From assembly GCF_901709675.1 (NCBI RefSeq), contig NC_051108.1, forward strand, positions 3,568,631 through 3,632,630: a stretch of 64,000 nt of DNA. Reading direction: 5' to 3'. This document shows positions 15,129 through 27,735 of this stretch, piece after piece. The notes beneath the pieces were generated by a model that was not told where the DNA came from, ran no database searches, and saw only the letters and a program-made list of their open reading frames with translations. Within the stretch, counting starts at the first letter, position 1. Each line of letters opens with the position of its first letter. Source of the DNA: Syngnathus acus (lineage: Eukaryota; Chordata; Actinopteri; Syngnathiformes; Syngnathidae). The translations under genes were made by a program, and so were the position numbers.

Positions 15129-18085
15129 TGAAAACTGTATGTACCCGCTCCGATACACACACAAAAAGAAAAAACAAATCTAACACGCCTATGTGGAGTC
15201 TGAAGCCAGTTCCGATGCCAACCTGACCACCTGCCCCGGTTTTGACAGTTTGCAACCTGTGATTTGTTGATTAGCTTTGGCAAGCTACTTGGCTAAATAC
15301 CACCACAAAATAAAACGCGTCAGAGAAGTGATATTCCAAAAGTTCAACTCTTTCCCCCTTGAAAGCGAGAGAAAAGGTAGCGACAACGTGAGATCGTCCC
15401 GCGCGATTCCTCTTTTCCACTTTCTTTTCTCCCACACAGTCGGGACAAAATGGCTCCTCTCTACCCCGACTCACTCTTTCTTCATACTAACGGCGAGCTA
15501 ATTCAAATTCTCGGCACACCCCGTCATTCCAGTGCCCAGCTTCCAGCTCAACCGAGAAACCTTCGAATGGGAATTCAAGGTGAAAGTGTAGCAAATGCAC
15601 TGACTGCAAAGTTGGTGAGGGTTTTTTTTCTCGGAGAGATTAGGAACTTAAAGTAAGACGACCGCCGTCGTCTCTGGAATAGCAGTCCGCACGGCGACAC
15701 CCTACATGACAGACATATAATTGACCGCCCAATTCGGTTAAAAACCTTTTGGATTGGCTAACACTGCTGTCATTCAGGAGTATACTCAAATATGATTGGT
15801 AGTTTTCGCTAACATGGAGCGTGGGCGTGTCTTACAGTGACCGAAAGGGCAAACGGCACTGGGCTAGTTGCTTCGACATTTAGGCTCGGCCTCTCGTTAA
15901 TTTCAATGGGGAAAACATGTCCGGCGACCCAAAATGGCCGCCAGTTTCCGCGGCGTTCTCTGGGTGTGATTCATTTTTTCATGGCAAGTTTGAAACTGAT
16001 GCGGTGACTCTCCCAGCTGTGAGTCAGGCCCAGTGATGTCATAATTAAGTACTTATGCTTTCACGGGCGTTTCCCCACGTCTCCTTCTCGGAATAAAAAG
16101 GTAATTCACCCGGTTTAAACTTTACACGCACTGATATTGAACGCAAGCATCACACACATTTATTAGAATAACACTAGCATGTCACGAGTTGGCGTTGTGT
16201 CGAACTTTTTCCCCTTCTTCCCCTTCAGACACTCCTCCAAGAATGCAGGGTATGTCACTGCCGCCAAGTACAGACTTGACAGGTAAAGAAAAGACATACA
16301 AACTCATCCAAGAAGCTAATGTTACTGTCCTGCTGTGGCAATAAAACAAAAGTCTGAGATTAAGATGCAGTGGAAACTATGAATACTGTAAAAAAAATAC
16401 TTGATACATTGGTTTTAACTCAAGAAAACCAACATGTCAACTCCCTAGTATGCCCAGTAAAAGCACTATTTGATTCATCTTATTTCGTATAACAAGCATC
16501 ACAGATGCTTTGATTTGACCAGCTATAGCATGCTAATCAAAATGTACATGGTATTTACGTTTATTCTATTTGTTTATCTTCACTCTGTACTCTAACTCCA
16601 CAGTTGATCCTTGCACTCACTGATAAATCATGTCTGAACACAGAAATTGTCCATATCACACTACATTCTTCACTTAGCTGCACAGGCCCTCAGGGATAAT
16701 CTCGCACCGCTTGAATAACAGTGGTAAACAAACATTCATCGTTTCTCAGATGGTACTTTTTAAGACCGGAAGGCAAATCTGTCAAGTACACTAGGTTGCA
16801 TAAGTGTCTTTGCTTTTATATTATTCAAACATTATTTTATAATGTACACAGGAACATGGTGGGATTGCAGAGGGAAATGAATGTAGAAACAAACTTTTCA
16901 ACACAGGATGTTTTTATTTGACTCTTAGTTCCATCACGATATTTATTTAATAATAAAATAAACATAATGAGTAACAGTGAATTATTTCTATCCTTTCTTG
17001 AAGTTAATGACATAATACTATTTAGTTGTAAAACATTTTTTAATAACATTTATAGTAATGCTGTTTGTAACATCCTGCTTTACATCTGACACAATGCAAA
17101 TTTGGGGGTGTTTTCTTTCTTAAAAGAAAAATTCCCAAACATCACCTGCACGTGTACCTGGAAAAAAAATACGAGTCTTTTTGTCTCTTTTCAAAACATT
17201 AGTTAGCTGTAGGCCAGCGTGTGTTCTACTATTCTGTCACTAGATGTCGTTGTTGAGCCGTATTAACCACACCACGGTGGAATTATTAATTTTACGCGTC
17301 CTCATTCTATATTCATTTTGTGACAAATCAACGTATTTTCCTTTATAAAAGTCTCGAAATATACCACAAAATAACACAGCAATATTGCTGTGTTATTTTG
17401 TGGTAAGGATACTTACTATGACTGATTAATGTTACATTCATAACACCTTTTGTAACTTTGTTATATATTGTTTAGGAGACAAATAAGTACACGTATAATA
17501 AATAAATAAAATAAATAAAACATCGAACAAGGTTCTGCGTGATTAACTACATATCCCGTCGTGCTTCGCTCTACTCCGCAGTGATATGGGGCGTGCAGCT
17601 CGAATGACTGTGCGCGTGCATGCGTTCGCGTAAGCTTGTGTGCGGGGGCGTGCGCGTATACGCGGGAGGAGGGATCTGTCTCTCGGAGACCCACACCCGA
17701 GCACCAGACGGAGCATCATTGAACGGACTGACTGAAGGATGTGGATCCCACTGGGCGTGTAAAAAGAAGATATGAGCGACATACCCGTCTTTTTGTCTTT
17801 GACACACTGGGATTTTTTGCCTTCTAGTGTGGACACGTAGCGGCAATGGAGCGTCGAGCCAACGCGTGAGAGCTGATACCATTTATGCTAATTTTCGGGC
17901 GATTGAGACGATAGGATGGCATGCTATGCTTATTTATTTTCGCTGAAGAAATGATCATGATGTCGCGCTGAATGTTGTGTTAATGAGAAGAAAACATATG
18001 GTGACACAAAGCTAGTAAGCAGGAAGGTTTTGTTTGTATTTAAATTTATTGTCATTGTGTGACTTGAAACAACAAGAGGCCAGCC
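15129..18085. promoter_or_regulatory. Shared upstream region of rab10 (-) and kif3c (+)
   Basis: A 3-kb interval between two divergent start codons. The rab10 5'UTR and promoter probably occupy about 15129-15900 (moderately GC-rich, no clear TATA box). The kif3c 5'UTR/promoter probably lies at about 17540-18085, where CpG-rich sequence including the self-complementary CGCGTATACGCG is found. The middle (15900-17500) is AT-rich and holds a perfect 44-bp palindrome at 17362-17405. No gene is recognised. Confidence 0.45.
17362..17405. repeat. Perfect 44-bp palindrome
   Basis: Two 22-nt halves, TACCACAAAATAACACAGCAAT and its exact reverse complement, meet at AATATT with no spacer. The adjoining bases (A at 17361, A at 17406) do not pair, so the symmetry stops exactly there. 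It could extrude as a cruciform or fold as a loopless hairpin in RNA. Confidence 0.95.
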
Positions 18086-21000
18086 ATGTCAAAGAATAAG
18101 AGCAGCGAGTCGGTTAAGGTGGTTGTTCGATGTCGACCTCTGAACCGAAAAGAGGAATCCAACGGTCCTTCTGGGGGGATCGTGCAGATGGACCTGCGAC
18201 TAGGACAGGTGATCCTCAGGAATCCTCGAGCATCACACAGTGAACCCCAGAAAACGTTTACATTCGATGCTGTTTACGATGCCAGTTCCAAACAACGGGA
18301 TCTGTACGATGAGAGCGTCAGGCCTCTCATAGATTCTGTGCTAGCTGGGTTCAATGGGACCATATTTGCTTATGGACAGACCGGAACAGGGAAGACCTAC
18401 ACCATGCAAGGGATGTGGTTGGACCCAGAGAAACGCGGTGTGATACCCAACGCTTTTGACCATATCTTTACGCACATCTCACGCTCGCAGTCTGATAAGC
18501 AGTACCTGGTCCGGGCGTCTTACCTCGAGATCTATCGTGAGGAGATCCGTGATCTGATGGATCCCAACCACGCCACCGCCCGGGGACTGGAGCTTAGAGA
18601 GAGTCCGGAAACTGGAGTCTATGTCCCGGACCTCACTTCTTGTGTCTGCAAGAGCATCAAGGAGATAGAAGAGGTGATGAATGTGGGAAACCAAGCCAGG
18701 GCTGTTGCGGCCACCGACATGAACGAGTATTCATCCAGGTCCCACGCCTTATTTCTGATCACGGTGGAGTGTGGCCAACCTGGTCCGGATGGGAGAAAGC
18801 ACATCCGGGTGGGGCGCCTCAACCTGGTGGATCTGGCCGGCAGTGAGCGGCAGGCCAAGACAGGCGTCCAGGGGGAACGCCTGAAGGAAGCGGCAAAAAT
18901 CAACCTTTCTCTGTCCGCATTAGGGAACGTGATATCTGCGCTTGCAGATGGCCGCAGTGGCCACGTGCCGTACCGGGACTCGAAGCTGACCCGTCTTTTG
19001 CAAGACTCACTGGGCGGTAACGCCAAGACCGTCATGGTGGCCACTCTAGGCCCTGCTCCTCAACACTACGACGAAACTCTCACCACTCTTCGCTACGCAA
19101 ACCGAGCCAAGAACATCCAGAACCAGCCTCGAGTCAATGAGGACCCCAAAGACGCCCTCCTCCGAGAATTTCAAAGTGAGATTGCTCGGCTCAGAGCTCA
19201 GCTCAACCACAGGAAGTGGAGAAGCAAGCAGAAGAAGGAGCGGCTGGACGATGACGGCTCAGATGCAGATGGGGATGAAGACACCGAGTGTGAAGAGGAG
19301 GAGGAGGTGGAGAAGAACGCCGAGGAGTATGTCAAGCGAGAAGAGCAGCGTCTGGAGAGGGAGAAGGAGGCCATCAGAGGAGATCGATCACTCCTGGCTG
19401 ATGAGAAGCAGAGGCTGCTTGGCGAGAAGGAGAGGATGATGGGAGATCTTCGCAAAGAGCAGGAAGCCACTGAGCAACTCACTGCCAAGTACAAGGTGAG
19501 AATCTGGATCTCTGTATTGACCTTAAACATTGTGAAATAAATGTTTCAGTTTCTCTACATTTCTCTCATATGAGGTAATATGGGAACGTCCTCTGGGGTG
19601 GAGTGTAATGAGATCCGAAGAATTCCGCCCTGAGTGTTTCATTTCCTTCCCATCACGTTGTCCTTCAGAGCAGTGCGTGCCTGATAGCGCCGACCCGTAT
19701 CAAATCTTTGATGATTTCGCTGCACAGTGCAAGTTCTCATGTTTGATGCTGACTGGATGGCTGTGCTGAGTGCTGTCAGCCACGGGAATCAGCAAAATTC
19801 TCCCTCGCCTTGAGGGAGGAGATGATTGAGGTCAAGTATTTCCTGGCCTTGCATCAGTGTCCCTCAAAACATTATCCCTGGATACCAAAACTTGAAGTTT
19901 TTGTTAGTCATGTAATATACAATTGTTGTTTTCTGTCAACGAATCACAAGTAATTTCGAGTTCAATAATCTGTTCTTCATAAAACATCTCGCATACCAAA
20001 GCGTAGCTCGCATCCTGCATCTCTCAAACTGAAAATTGTCCTGACAGAGAGCACTTTGGCCAGGAAGCAGCTGAATCTATAAATAACCAATTATAGTTAA
20101 GATCAAAATGCAATGCAATTAAGTCCCCGTCTCTTTGAACACAACAGGACAACAAAATAGAAAGTAGGTCAGGAGCAACCTTGTGAGGCTGTGTTGAGTC
20201 TTTTGGTGTTCCTGCAGATGGTCTACTCCTGAAATAATGACAATGACTGAATGCTCCATTTATACACAATGTGGGCTTACAATATTAAATACTTTGGAGA
20301 TAAATATCTCCGGTTTTGACAAACACTTACGGAAAATCCCAAGGCACTCATAAATGATTACTGACCTAAAGCCTGTACAGTACTCTCCTCTGTAACAATA
20401 AGCAGCCTATCAAGAGGAAGGAACATGCATGAGGGAGGAACATGAATCGACCCATTAATGGCGCGCATTGAATGTGGTTGAACACAAAGGACACACATGC
20501 ACACACACATCTTTTTATAGCTGTAACATGATACAACGGCACAGCACCCTTTCAATACATTCCAGAGAACCTCTTTGCAAAGTTTGGAGGGTGACTTATG
20601 TGTGACCATAAAAGTCGGAAACCAAAAGTCGGTCCAGGAGGGGAAGTTGCTTTTTTTTTTTAAATATTGTTTGCCCTCACCGAGATGGATGGAAACAAGC
20701 GCACGCACAGAAGACAAAGGCAGCCTCCCCTAAACAAAGAGGCTTTCTGTAAAAGCCTCACCGTTTTCTCTCTGAAGGACTCCACTGTACCCATTACACA
20801 AGTGTTTGTGTGTTTTCTCGTGCAGTTAAGTGGACAGCAGCACAGTGTGGTATGTGCAAGTTCACAGACTGTACAGGCTGCTTACAGTTTAAACACATGG
20901 AATTGTTTCAAGCAAAAAAATGTGGGCTCCCCTTTTGGATCCATTTTCTTTTTTTGCTAGTTTGCATTTGAGACCTGGCAACTGTGATGGCATTTTCAGT

Positions 21001-23206
21001 GGACAGCAAGTGACAAAATGGCCGCCCTCGGATGGATTTGGATGTATTGCTATGTGGACTTGATTTACAACGATACAGTGATGAAAAGTAACACGTAAGA
21101 GACTTTACAGTTCGCATATGAGTCATGAAGCAAGATTAATGAGGTTTTTATTGATGCGCCCAGACGATGTTTAATTCATCATGCTGGAGCACAGCTCAGC
21201 TTGTTCTAGCTTCGTGTGGCATCATGGGGCTGCCCACAAGATCAGCCCAACAGTGCAACTATTTCTATACAGGCACTTTTAAAAGTCATCCTTTCACAAT
21301 ATGTCCCCTTAAATGTAGAGTACATCTATCCATTTCTTTAAATCAGTTAAAAAAAAAAAACAACAACTGAGATGTGCAGTGTCATTGCATTTTCAAGGAG
21401 GTAGCCACGGGGATGTTAAGAATGCATTTGATGTGTTTTGTGTTTAAATATTGATCTCGGGCTTTTTTTTTTCTCTATCCCAGGCAATGGAGAGCAAGCT
21501 GTTGGTCGGCGGAAAGAACATCACAGACCACACCAATGAGCAGCAGAAGATGCTGGAGATGAAAAGGCAGGAAATTGCCGAGCAGGTATGTGTCTTTGCG
21601 GAATGTACCTGAATGGCTGCAGATTGTCATTGTTGTTTTTCTCCAAATGCTTCCAGTTCCGCAATGAGAGAGAGATGCAGCAGCAGATGATGGTCCAGGA
21701 CGACGAGACGCTGGAGCTGAGGGAGACTTTTACTTCTCTTCAGCAAGAGGTTGAAGCCAAAACCAAGAAACTCAAGAAGGTAGACAGTTCGAACCCTGGA
21801 TCTTCAATGAACCTCCCACGCATGGGTTATTTTGTCGGAGGAACTTGAACATTTTCCTTTCTGATTCTCTCCTTATAGTTGTACGCCAAGCTCCAGTGCA
21901 TCAAAGCTGAGATCCAGGATGTAAATGACGAGCATGTGAGGAGCCGTCAGGAGCTGGAGCAAACACAAAATGAGCTCACTCGAGAGCTCAAGTTCAAGTA
22001 AGGAAATAGCGTCACTCGCTTTGATAATCCAAATTCCATGTGACAATAATAAGCGTGCCATTCTGACATATATCCTCTCGAGTCTTACAATGTTTTTCAA
22101 ACCCGATATTAACGTTGGCACATTCGTTCTATTCATTCTTGTGTAGGTATTTAATCATTGAGAACTTCATCCCTCCAGAGGAGAAGAATAAGATCATGAG
22201 CAGAATGACTTTTGACACCGAAGAAGATCAGTGGAAATTCCAGCCTCTGGTTCCTGCTGAGAGGTCGGTGTTTTAAATAGACGGATTGACGCGGCATGCA
22301 TATGTAATACGACCTATTCCTCATTGATTTCTGATTTCGGTCGCCGCTTCCTCGCCTATATAGCAAACCCCTGCAGATGAAAAAAAGGCCAACCTCTGCC
22401 GTTGGATACAAAAGACCAATCAGCCAGTATGCCAGGGTTGCCATAACAATGGGCACTAATAACAGATTCCGGGTAAGATTGTCATGTGTTCCAACAGCAA
22501 GATTGGATATTTCCAAAATGTAAACGTTATTTAATGGTCATTTTAGCGTGCAGTTAAGTTCATATTGACCGTGTGTGCATGTGTTTAGGCTGAGAACATT
22601 ATGTTTCTGGAGCTGGACATGAACCCACCAAACACTGCCTCACTGGCTCGCTTAAGGGACCTGAACCAAAGCTTTCCTGTGGACAACTTTCCTACCAATG
22701 ACAGCGGCGTTCACAAATCTAACTCCTGGTAAATCGAGCAGTGACGTAAAATATAAAATATGTTTGTTAAAAATTATTGTATTATACTTTATAATACAGT
22801 ATATTTAATGAATTAATTTTTAAAACTGTATATAAAAACAGATAACTAATATGCACTTAAATTCATTAGCCCTTAATGGAAATATCATTTTTGTTCCCCC
22901 TCAGCCCTTATCTGGTGTGTGTCAATGGTTTAAACGTAATGCATCTAAATGAAATTATTCGGGATTAACCACCCCCATCACTGTTCCAGCAGCCTGTAAT
23001 CTCATTGTTCATGCATAATCTTGTTAACCTGTGATTCCGATTTTCAGTCATTTCTTTTTTTCTGGTGACATATTTGGGTTTTAAATAACCATTCCCTTTT
23101 TTTTTTTTTTTTTTGCAGGTGTCAAAACCAGAAGTCTCTCACTTCTTCCTCTTCTAACGTTTCCCTTTCGGCTTGTACCACTGCCATGTCTGCATCGGCG
23201 CAGTGA
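18086..23206 (+). CDS. kif3c: Kinesin-like protein Kif3c (kinesin-2 family)
   Basis: Eight coding exons: 18086-19495, 21484-21585, 21657-21779, 21879-21997, 22147-22263, 22364-22472, 22589-22728, 23119-23206; 735 aa (human 793). N-terminal motor domain with P-loop GQTGTGKT (97-104), switch I NEYSSRSH and switch II DLAGSE; then an acidic neck region rich in Asp/Glu, a coiled-coil stalk ([17 protein letters not shown]) and the kinesin-2 tail ([33 protein letters not shown]). Residues RNPRA, DASSKQ and TMQG favour Kif3c over Kif3b, as does linkage to rab10 and dtnb. Kinesin-2 motors carry cargo to microtubule plus ends, often as a heterodimer with Kif3a. Odd: the Gly-rich loop-11 insert of mammalian KIF3C is absent; this loop reads [14 protein letters not shown], as in Kif3b. 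Possible further 3' exons follow the stop. Confidence 0.94.
19496..21483 (+). other. kif3c: kif3c intron 1
   Basis: Two-kilobase intron between the single large motor-domain exon and the first stalk exon. AT-rich with a few T tracts. Canonical GTGAGA donor and CCCAG acceptor. No embedded exon or recognisable repeat seen. Confidence 0.6.
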
Positions 23207-25694
23207 AATGCCGAAGCTTTAGCAGGGTGTGTTTTTATTGTTATTTATTTTGCTGCGGAATTTGGTGCTGCGACATACAACAACACCTCTGGAGCAACAC
23301 AAACAAATGGTAAGTTACAAAGCTCATCAAAAGAAACAAATTTAACCTTTGTTGCATGTGAGGGAGCAAAGACAGTCGGAAATGTGTGTCTGTGTGTGTG
23401 TGTGTGTTTGTGTGTCACCAAAGTGGCTTCTATCCTGTATATGAGTGTACATATTTAATGTTTTTGTGTCTTTAAGGGTTCAAATGAAATGTCATGAATA
23501 TGCATTCTCACAAGGAAGTAATGTCCACGTGTCATTTTTCTTCATTCACTGCAAAATATATTCAGTGGGTCAATTAAAGATAGTCACAATGCGTAATTAT
23601 GCCTTAACATTGAACGAAAGAAAAAATTATAGGTCGAGTCACACATTTTTACACACTTCATGAGACTGGCATGTGACCAAAAATTTGATTTAACATATTT
23701 ATTTCAGATCAAGACTTCATAGAAATTCAGGCAAAACTACTGGCAAAAAGTTGAAGGAAAATAATGTTATATAAATCCAGTACTGTACTATATTATTATT
23801 CGAAAATAGAATATTTATATCTAAAAATAATGAACTCTTATAATTATCTGTATTTCAGTGAGTGCCCTTATAAGGGTTCCAACAAGCCTAACAAAAACAA
23901 ACCAAACTAGATTTTGATCTATGCTAATACAATAATATTTCCATTGGTTTTAACCATTTGCAGTGGAGATCACAATCAGAGCAAGTAATTGACCCGCTTT
24001 TGTTTCGCAAGGCCTATTGAGGCTTCACCCAATTTCACATTCATGAAGGTTCCATGCAGTTTACCTTTAATGAGGGAGGAATGGAAATTAATATTGTTGA
24101 TATGAAATGATTGTGGTGCCGTGTGTGGTGCAAATGCAAACATTTGCTCCTTAATATTGCATTAGTAAATGAATGAATTTTGATTTTGAATATCAGAGTG
24201 AGTCAAGTAAAACTATTCGTCAGGGTAGATTTTTTTTCACGAGTGACACATTTCTGTCCATTTGTTCTATTTCATGCATCTGTACCATTTACGTTAGTGT
24301 TGATGGTAAAGGCAGGGTGAATGTGATTTAGGACAAAAAAAAATGTGAATAAATATGTCTTTGTACATTGTCTCTGTGTACAGTATAAACCTTGTAATAC
24401 ACGTGTCAATTAAGTCCTTGTCAAATATTATATGACGATGAGAGAGCTGTGTGGGGGAGGAAGGAAGTGACATACCGATGGGGGGAAAAAAAGGCTGGGG
24501 GGAGGGATGGAAGCAGTGAGCCAAAGACAATCAGGAAGTGAGGAACGACTGTTGGAGGAGATGGAAAACGGAGACAGTCTCCATGGTAACCTGTCAATTG
24601 AGTAATGGCTAGTGGAGTAGGGGGCGTGGTCTAATATGTATCTATAATGGATGTAAAATAGCAAAAGCCGGTAATGCTGAGCTCATCTGTCTGGGTAAAA
24701 AAAAAAAACATGAATAAAAACACTGACACAAACGTTCCTGTATTTTTGCTATTTCATCAAGTGTGTTTACGGTTTCGGTGTCTTTTTTTTTAACCCACAT
24801 AAAATGTATGATTGGAAAATCTGTGCCATTTACATGTAATCCTTCATTCCGCTACAGAGTCTCTCATACCAGGTCAAGCTGACAGTCTGGTGAGCGAGCA
24901 TTCTCCCGTGAAAATTATTCAGTCACTTTTATCATTATCTAATGAGTTTCTTGATTAATAGGACAACAAGGTTTACGCGTATATCAACGTGAGGAGCTGT
25001 TTTCAAGGCCTCTGCTTGGTAAGATGTTAGACCTCAATGCTAATCTGCTATTATAACCCATTTTATCTTAACTATGTCTTGGTAATGAAATTGATTAAAA
25101 CCAACCGGAATCCTAGATATATTAAACATTATTTTATTATGTTGTATCATGTTTTCTTGTGGTAAAAAGAGTATAAGTGAATGTGAGTTGATGATTAGCT
25201 TGACGCTAACCTTATGCTAGAACGTACTGTACTTTATGTAAAGTTCATTGCTGGCTGCTAATTGTGAATCTAGCTAAGCTAAAATGCTATTATTGATATT
25301 AGTTAATTTAGTTTGGTTATATAAAAGCATTAAAATGTACACAGCTCACTAAAAGCTCATGACCATCTTACAGCTTTATTAAAACAGCAGGAGTGTCTCT
25401 GAGAACAGTATGCCAATGTTATTCTGCAATGAGTGGTATAGTTGTGACACAATAATTCAGACAAACTCAAACAATATTGTTGCTCAAAATAAAACTAATT
25501 GTTTACATGTTTTCTACTTGCACAATTATTCTTGAACTCAATGAAAACAAAATAGTGCCTCATGTTGTGTTACAGAGGGACCGCAACCGGTTGAGAGAAG
25601 GATCTGGTGATTGTTAGCTCTTTGCTGCCCTCTAGTGTAGAACGTGAATAAATGCCTGCATTCGCTCTAAAGCTATATTACAGTTTAAACCTTG
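23207..25694 (+). other. kif3c 3'UTR with candidate alternative 3' exons
   Basis: Sequence after the kif3c stop. A GTAAGT donor follows 23309. Later come three exon-like blocks with canonical splice signals: 24858-24889, 24962-25018 and 25576-25617, followed by AATAAA at 25647-25652. Joined to 23207-23309 they stay open in the kif3c frame until TAG at 25615-25617 (see findings). A separate AATAAA at about 24713 after a poly-A run could end an unspliced 3'UTR. A (GT)n tract lies near 23390-23412. The rest is AT-rich and featureless. Confidence 0.4.
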
Positions 25695-27735
25695 TTAAAT
25701 GCTTCCAGTGCCATGAAGATGAGTGTAGTAATCCAACAGAGAAACTTTATAGAAAGCTAGAGGAAATTCACATCTCAAGTCCTTAACGGGACTCAAAAAG
25801 GTTACATTTGTTTGCCTTGTCCACTTCAAGAAGTTTGTCAGATTTGAATCACAGTGGAACCGGTTCATATTTAAGTTGAGGATGCTAAGAGTTCGGAAGA
25901 GGGCCGGGTTGGGGGACGCTATGAAGTTGTTAGCGAGGTTAAGCAATTTGAGGGTCTTAGGAAATGCATCAGGCTGGAGATAGGTTAAAGGGTTGGATGA
26001 GAGGTCCATTCCCAGAAGGGAGGGGAGACCTTTGAAGATGCCATTCGGAAGGGAACGCAAATTGTTAGAGCTCAATCTCAGCTCGACCAAATGGTTAAGA
26101 CCTTCGAACAGATCGAGACATTTGCCTCGAGACCAAATTGACTGCAAGTTGCTGCTGTGAAGCTCTAACACTTTAACAGCGCTATGCTTCTTTTCAGAAG
26201 CTTGAATATTCATTGTGCACCACTTGATGGGATTCCCTCCAAAGACAAGATGCTGGAGTTTCTTCAGGTTAGTCAAAAAGATGTACACACCCTGCAGGTT
26301 TTCTACTTTGTTGTTCTGAATGTTCAAATATGTGACATTAGGGGCAAACGTTGTTATTGTGTTCACTGCTGCAAAGCTCAATTTATTGTCATTCAAATTA
26401 AGATAACTTAAACTCGGCAGAGTGCTGGGGAAACCAAACTCCCTGAGAGAGTTTCCAGTCAGATTTAATACCTCCAGGCTAAAAAGTCCACTAAACGATT
26501 GGTAGCCAAAAATACCAATATGGTTGTAAGAGAGGTCCAACACTTTAAGGTTCTTCAGAGGAGCAAAACTGTGAGCACGGATATCCCCCAGCAAATTATG
26601 AGACAGGTTGAGCTTTTTCAAATGTTCCTGGCCTTCAAAAGCATTTCTGTGGATTTGATTGACTTGGTTTTGAGAGAGATCAATAACTTCAGCTTGTGAT
26701 AGTTGATTGAATACTCCCTGTTGTAATGCAAATATCCTGTTTTTCGACATATCCAACATGTTGATTGAGCTGTTCCTGAGGCCCTCAAAAGTGCTTCTGT
26801 CCATATCTAAAAGATTGCTGAAGGAAAAACCTTTACCTATATGTCCTGATAGCTTGAGAAAAGAAATCTTAGTACCCTCGATAGCTTTGAAAAATAGTCT
26901 TAACTCGTCTATGCTGAAACCATTATGGGATAAGTCAAGTGTTCCAAAAGATATTCCTCTGAAAGGGTTCCCACAAGTATGTGCAACAAAGTTTTCATTG
27001 AACATAGCCTGAAGGTTGTTGGAGTCTAAATTCAAGGATTTAAATTGTTTTCCCCGGAAGGCAGCCAGATCAGGCTCACATATTTTGTTGATACGATTCA
27101 GTTTTAGATTCAAATGTTTCAGATGAGTCATATTGGAAAAAAACATTGAAGGCTGGATTCTCTTCATCCGGTTACCAAATAGGTCAAGAGTTTCCAATGA
27201 AAAAAGCGGCTTCAGATAGTTTTCCTTCAGGATGGATTCATCAAGTGAGCAGTAATCCAGGTAAAGACTCTGCAAACTCGACAATCCCAAAAAGGCCTCC
27301 GGCTCAAGGTGAAGCTCCACATTGAAGCCCAGCGCCAATTTCCTGAGGTGTCTTTGTCTGATGAATGCGTTGTTTTGGATCACTAGTGCTGAATACTGAT
27401 GACCCAAGTCCAGCACTTGCAGCATCTCAAGGCCAGACAACGAAGTGGCGTTAATCTCATGGATGTGGTTCATCTCCAAGTACAGGTGGGTGATGTTGGG
27501 AGGAAGGGGAGGAATCCAGTGTAGGTTCTTGAAGGCGCAATTGGCTACCGAGCCAGTTATGGAGCAGGACGAGAGGCAGCCTGGCACCTGTAAATTTCAA
27601 GTGGAATAGGTCAAGCAATGAAATTGGTGAATTAATTTCTGCTTAAAGTCTTCAGGAGCAATCACCTCTTAAAAAATTAAGTTTTCCTACCTTTTTGAAG
27701 ACAAAGATGACCACCAAAAATGCAAATATCTTCAT
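25695..27735 (-). CDS. tlr5s: Soluble Toll-like receptor 5 (TLR5S-like), secreted LRR flagellin receptor
   Basis: Two minus-strand exons: 27735-27691 encodes a 15-aa hydrophobic signal-peptide start (MKIFAFLVVIFVFKK); 27587-25695 encodes the rest, 645 aa in total. After an N-terminal cysteine cluster (VPGCLSSCSITGSVANC) there are about 20 leucine-rich repeats (LxxLxLxxN pattern). CLDLFEGLNHLVELRLSSNN and LLNLANNFIASPNPALFRTL match the TLR5 ectodomain from memory. It stops after LRCEFPLAFYKVSLL without a transmembrane segment or TIR domain, which is the TLR5S architecture known in trout and pufferfish, where soluble TLR5 binds flagellin and amplifies signalling by membrane TLR5. Odd: the LRR C-terminal cap reads FHCDSN, where TLR5 normally has CxC, so one disulfide cysteine is missing. 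Confidence 0.88.

Noticed and set aside
18479-19530. Antisense open frames opposite the kif3c motor exon
   Set aside because: They overlap a fully conserved kinesin motor domain and show no family similarity or splice signals of their own.
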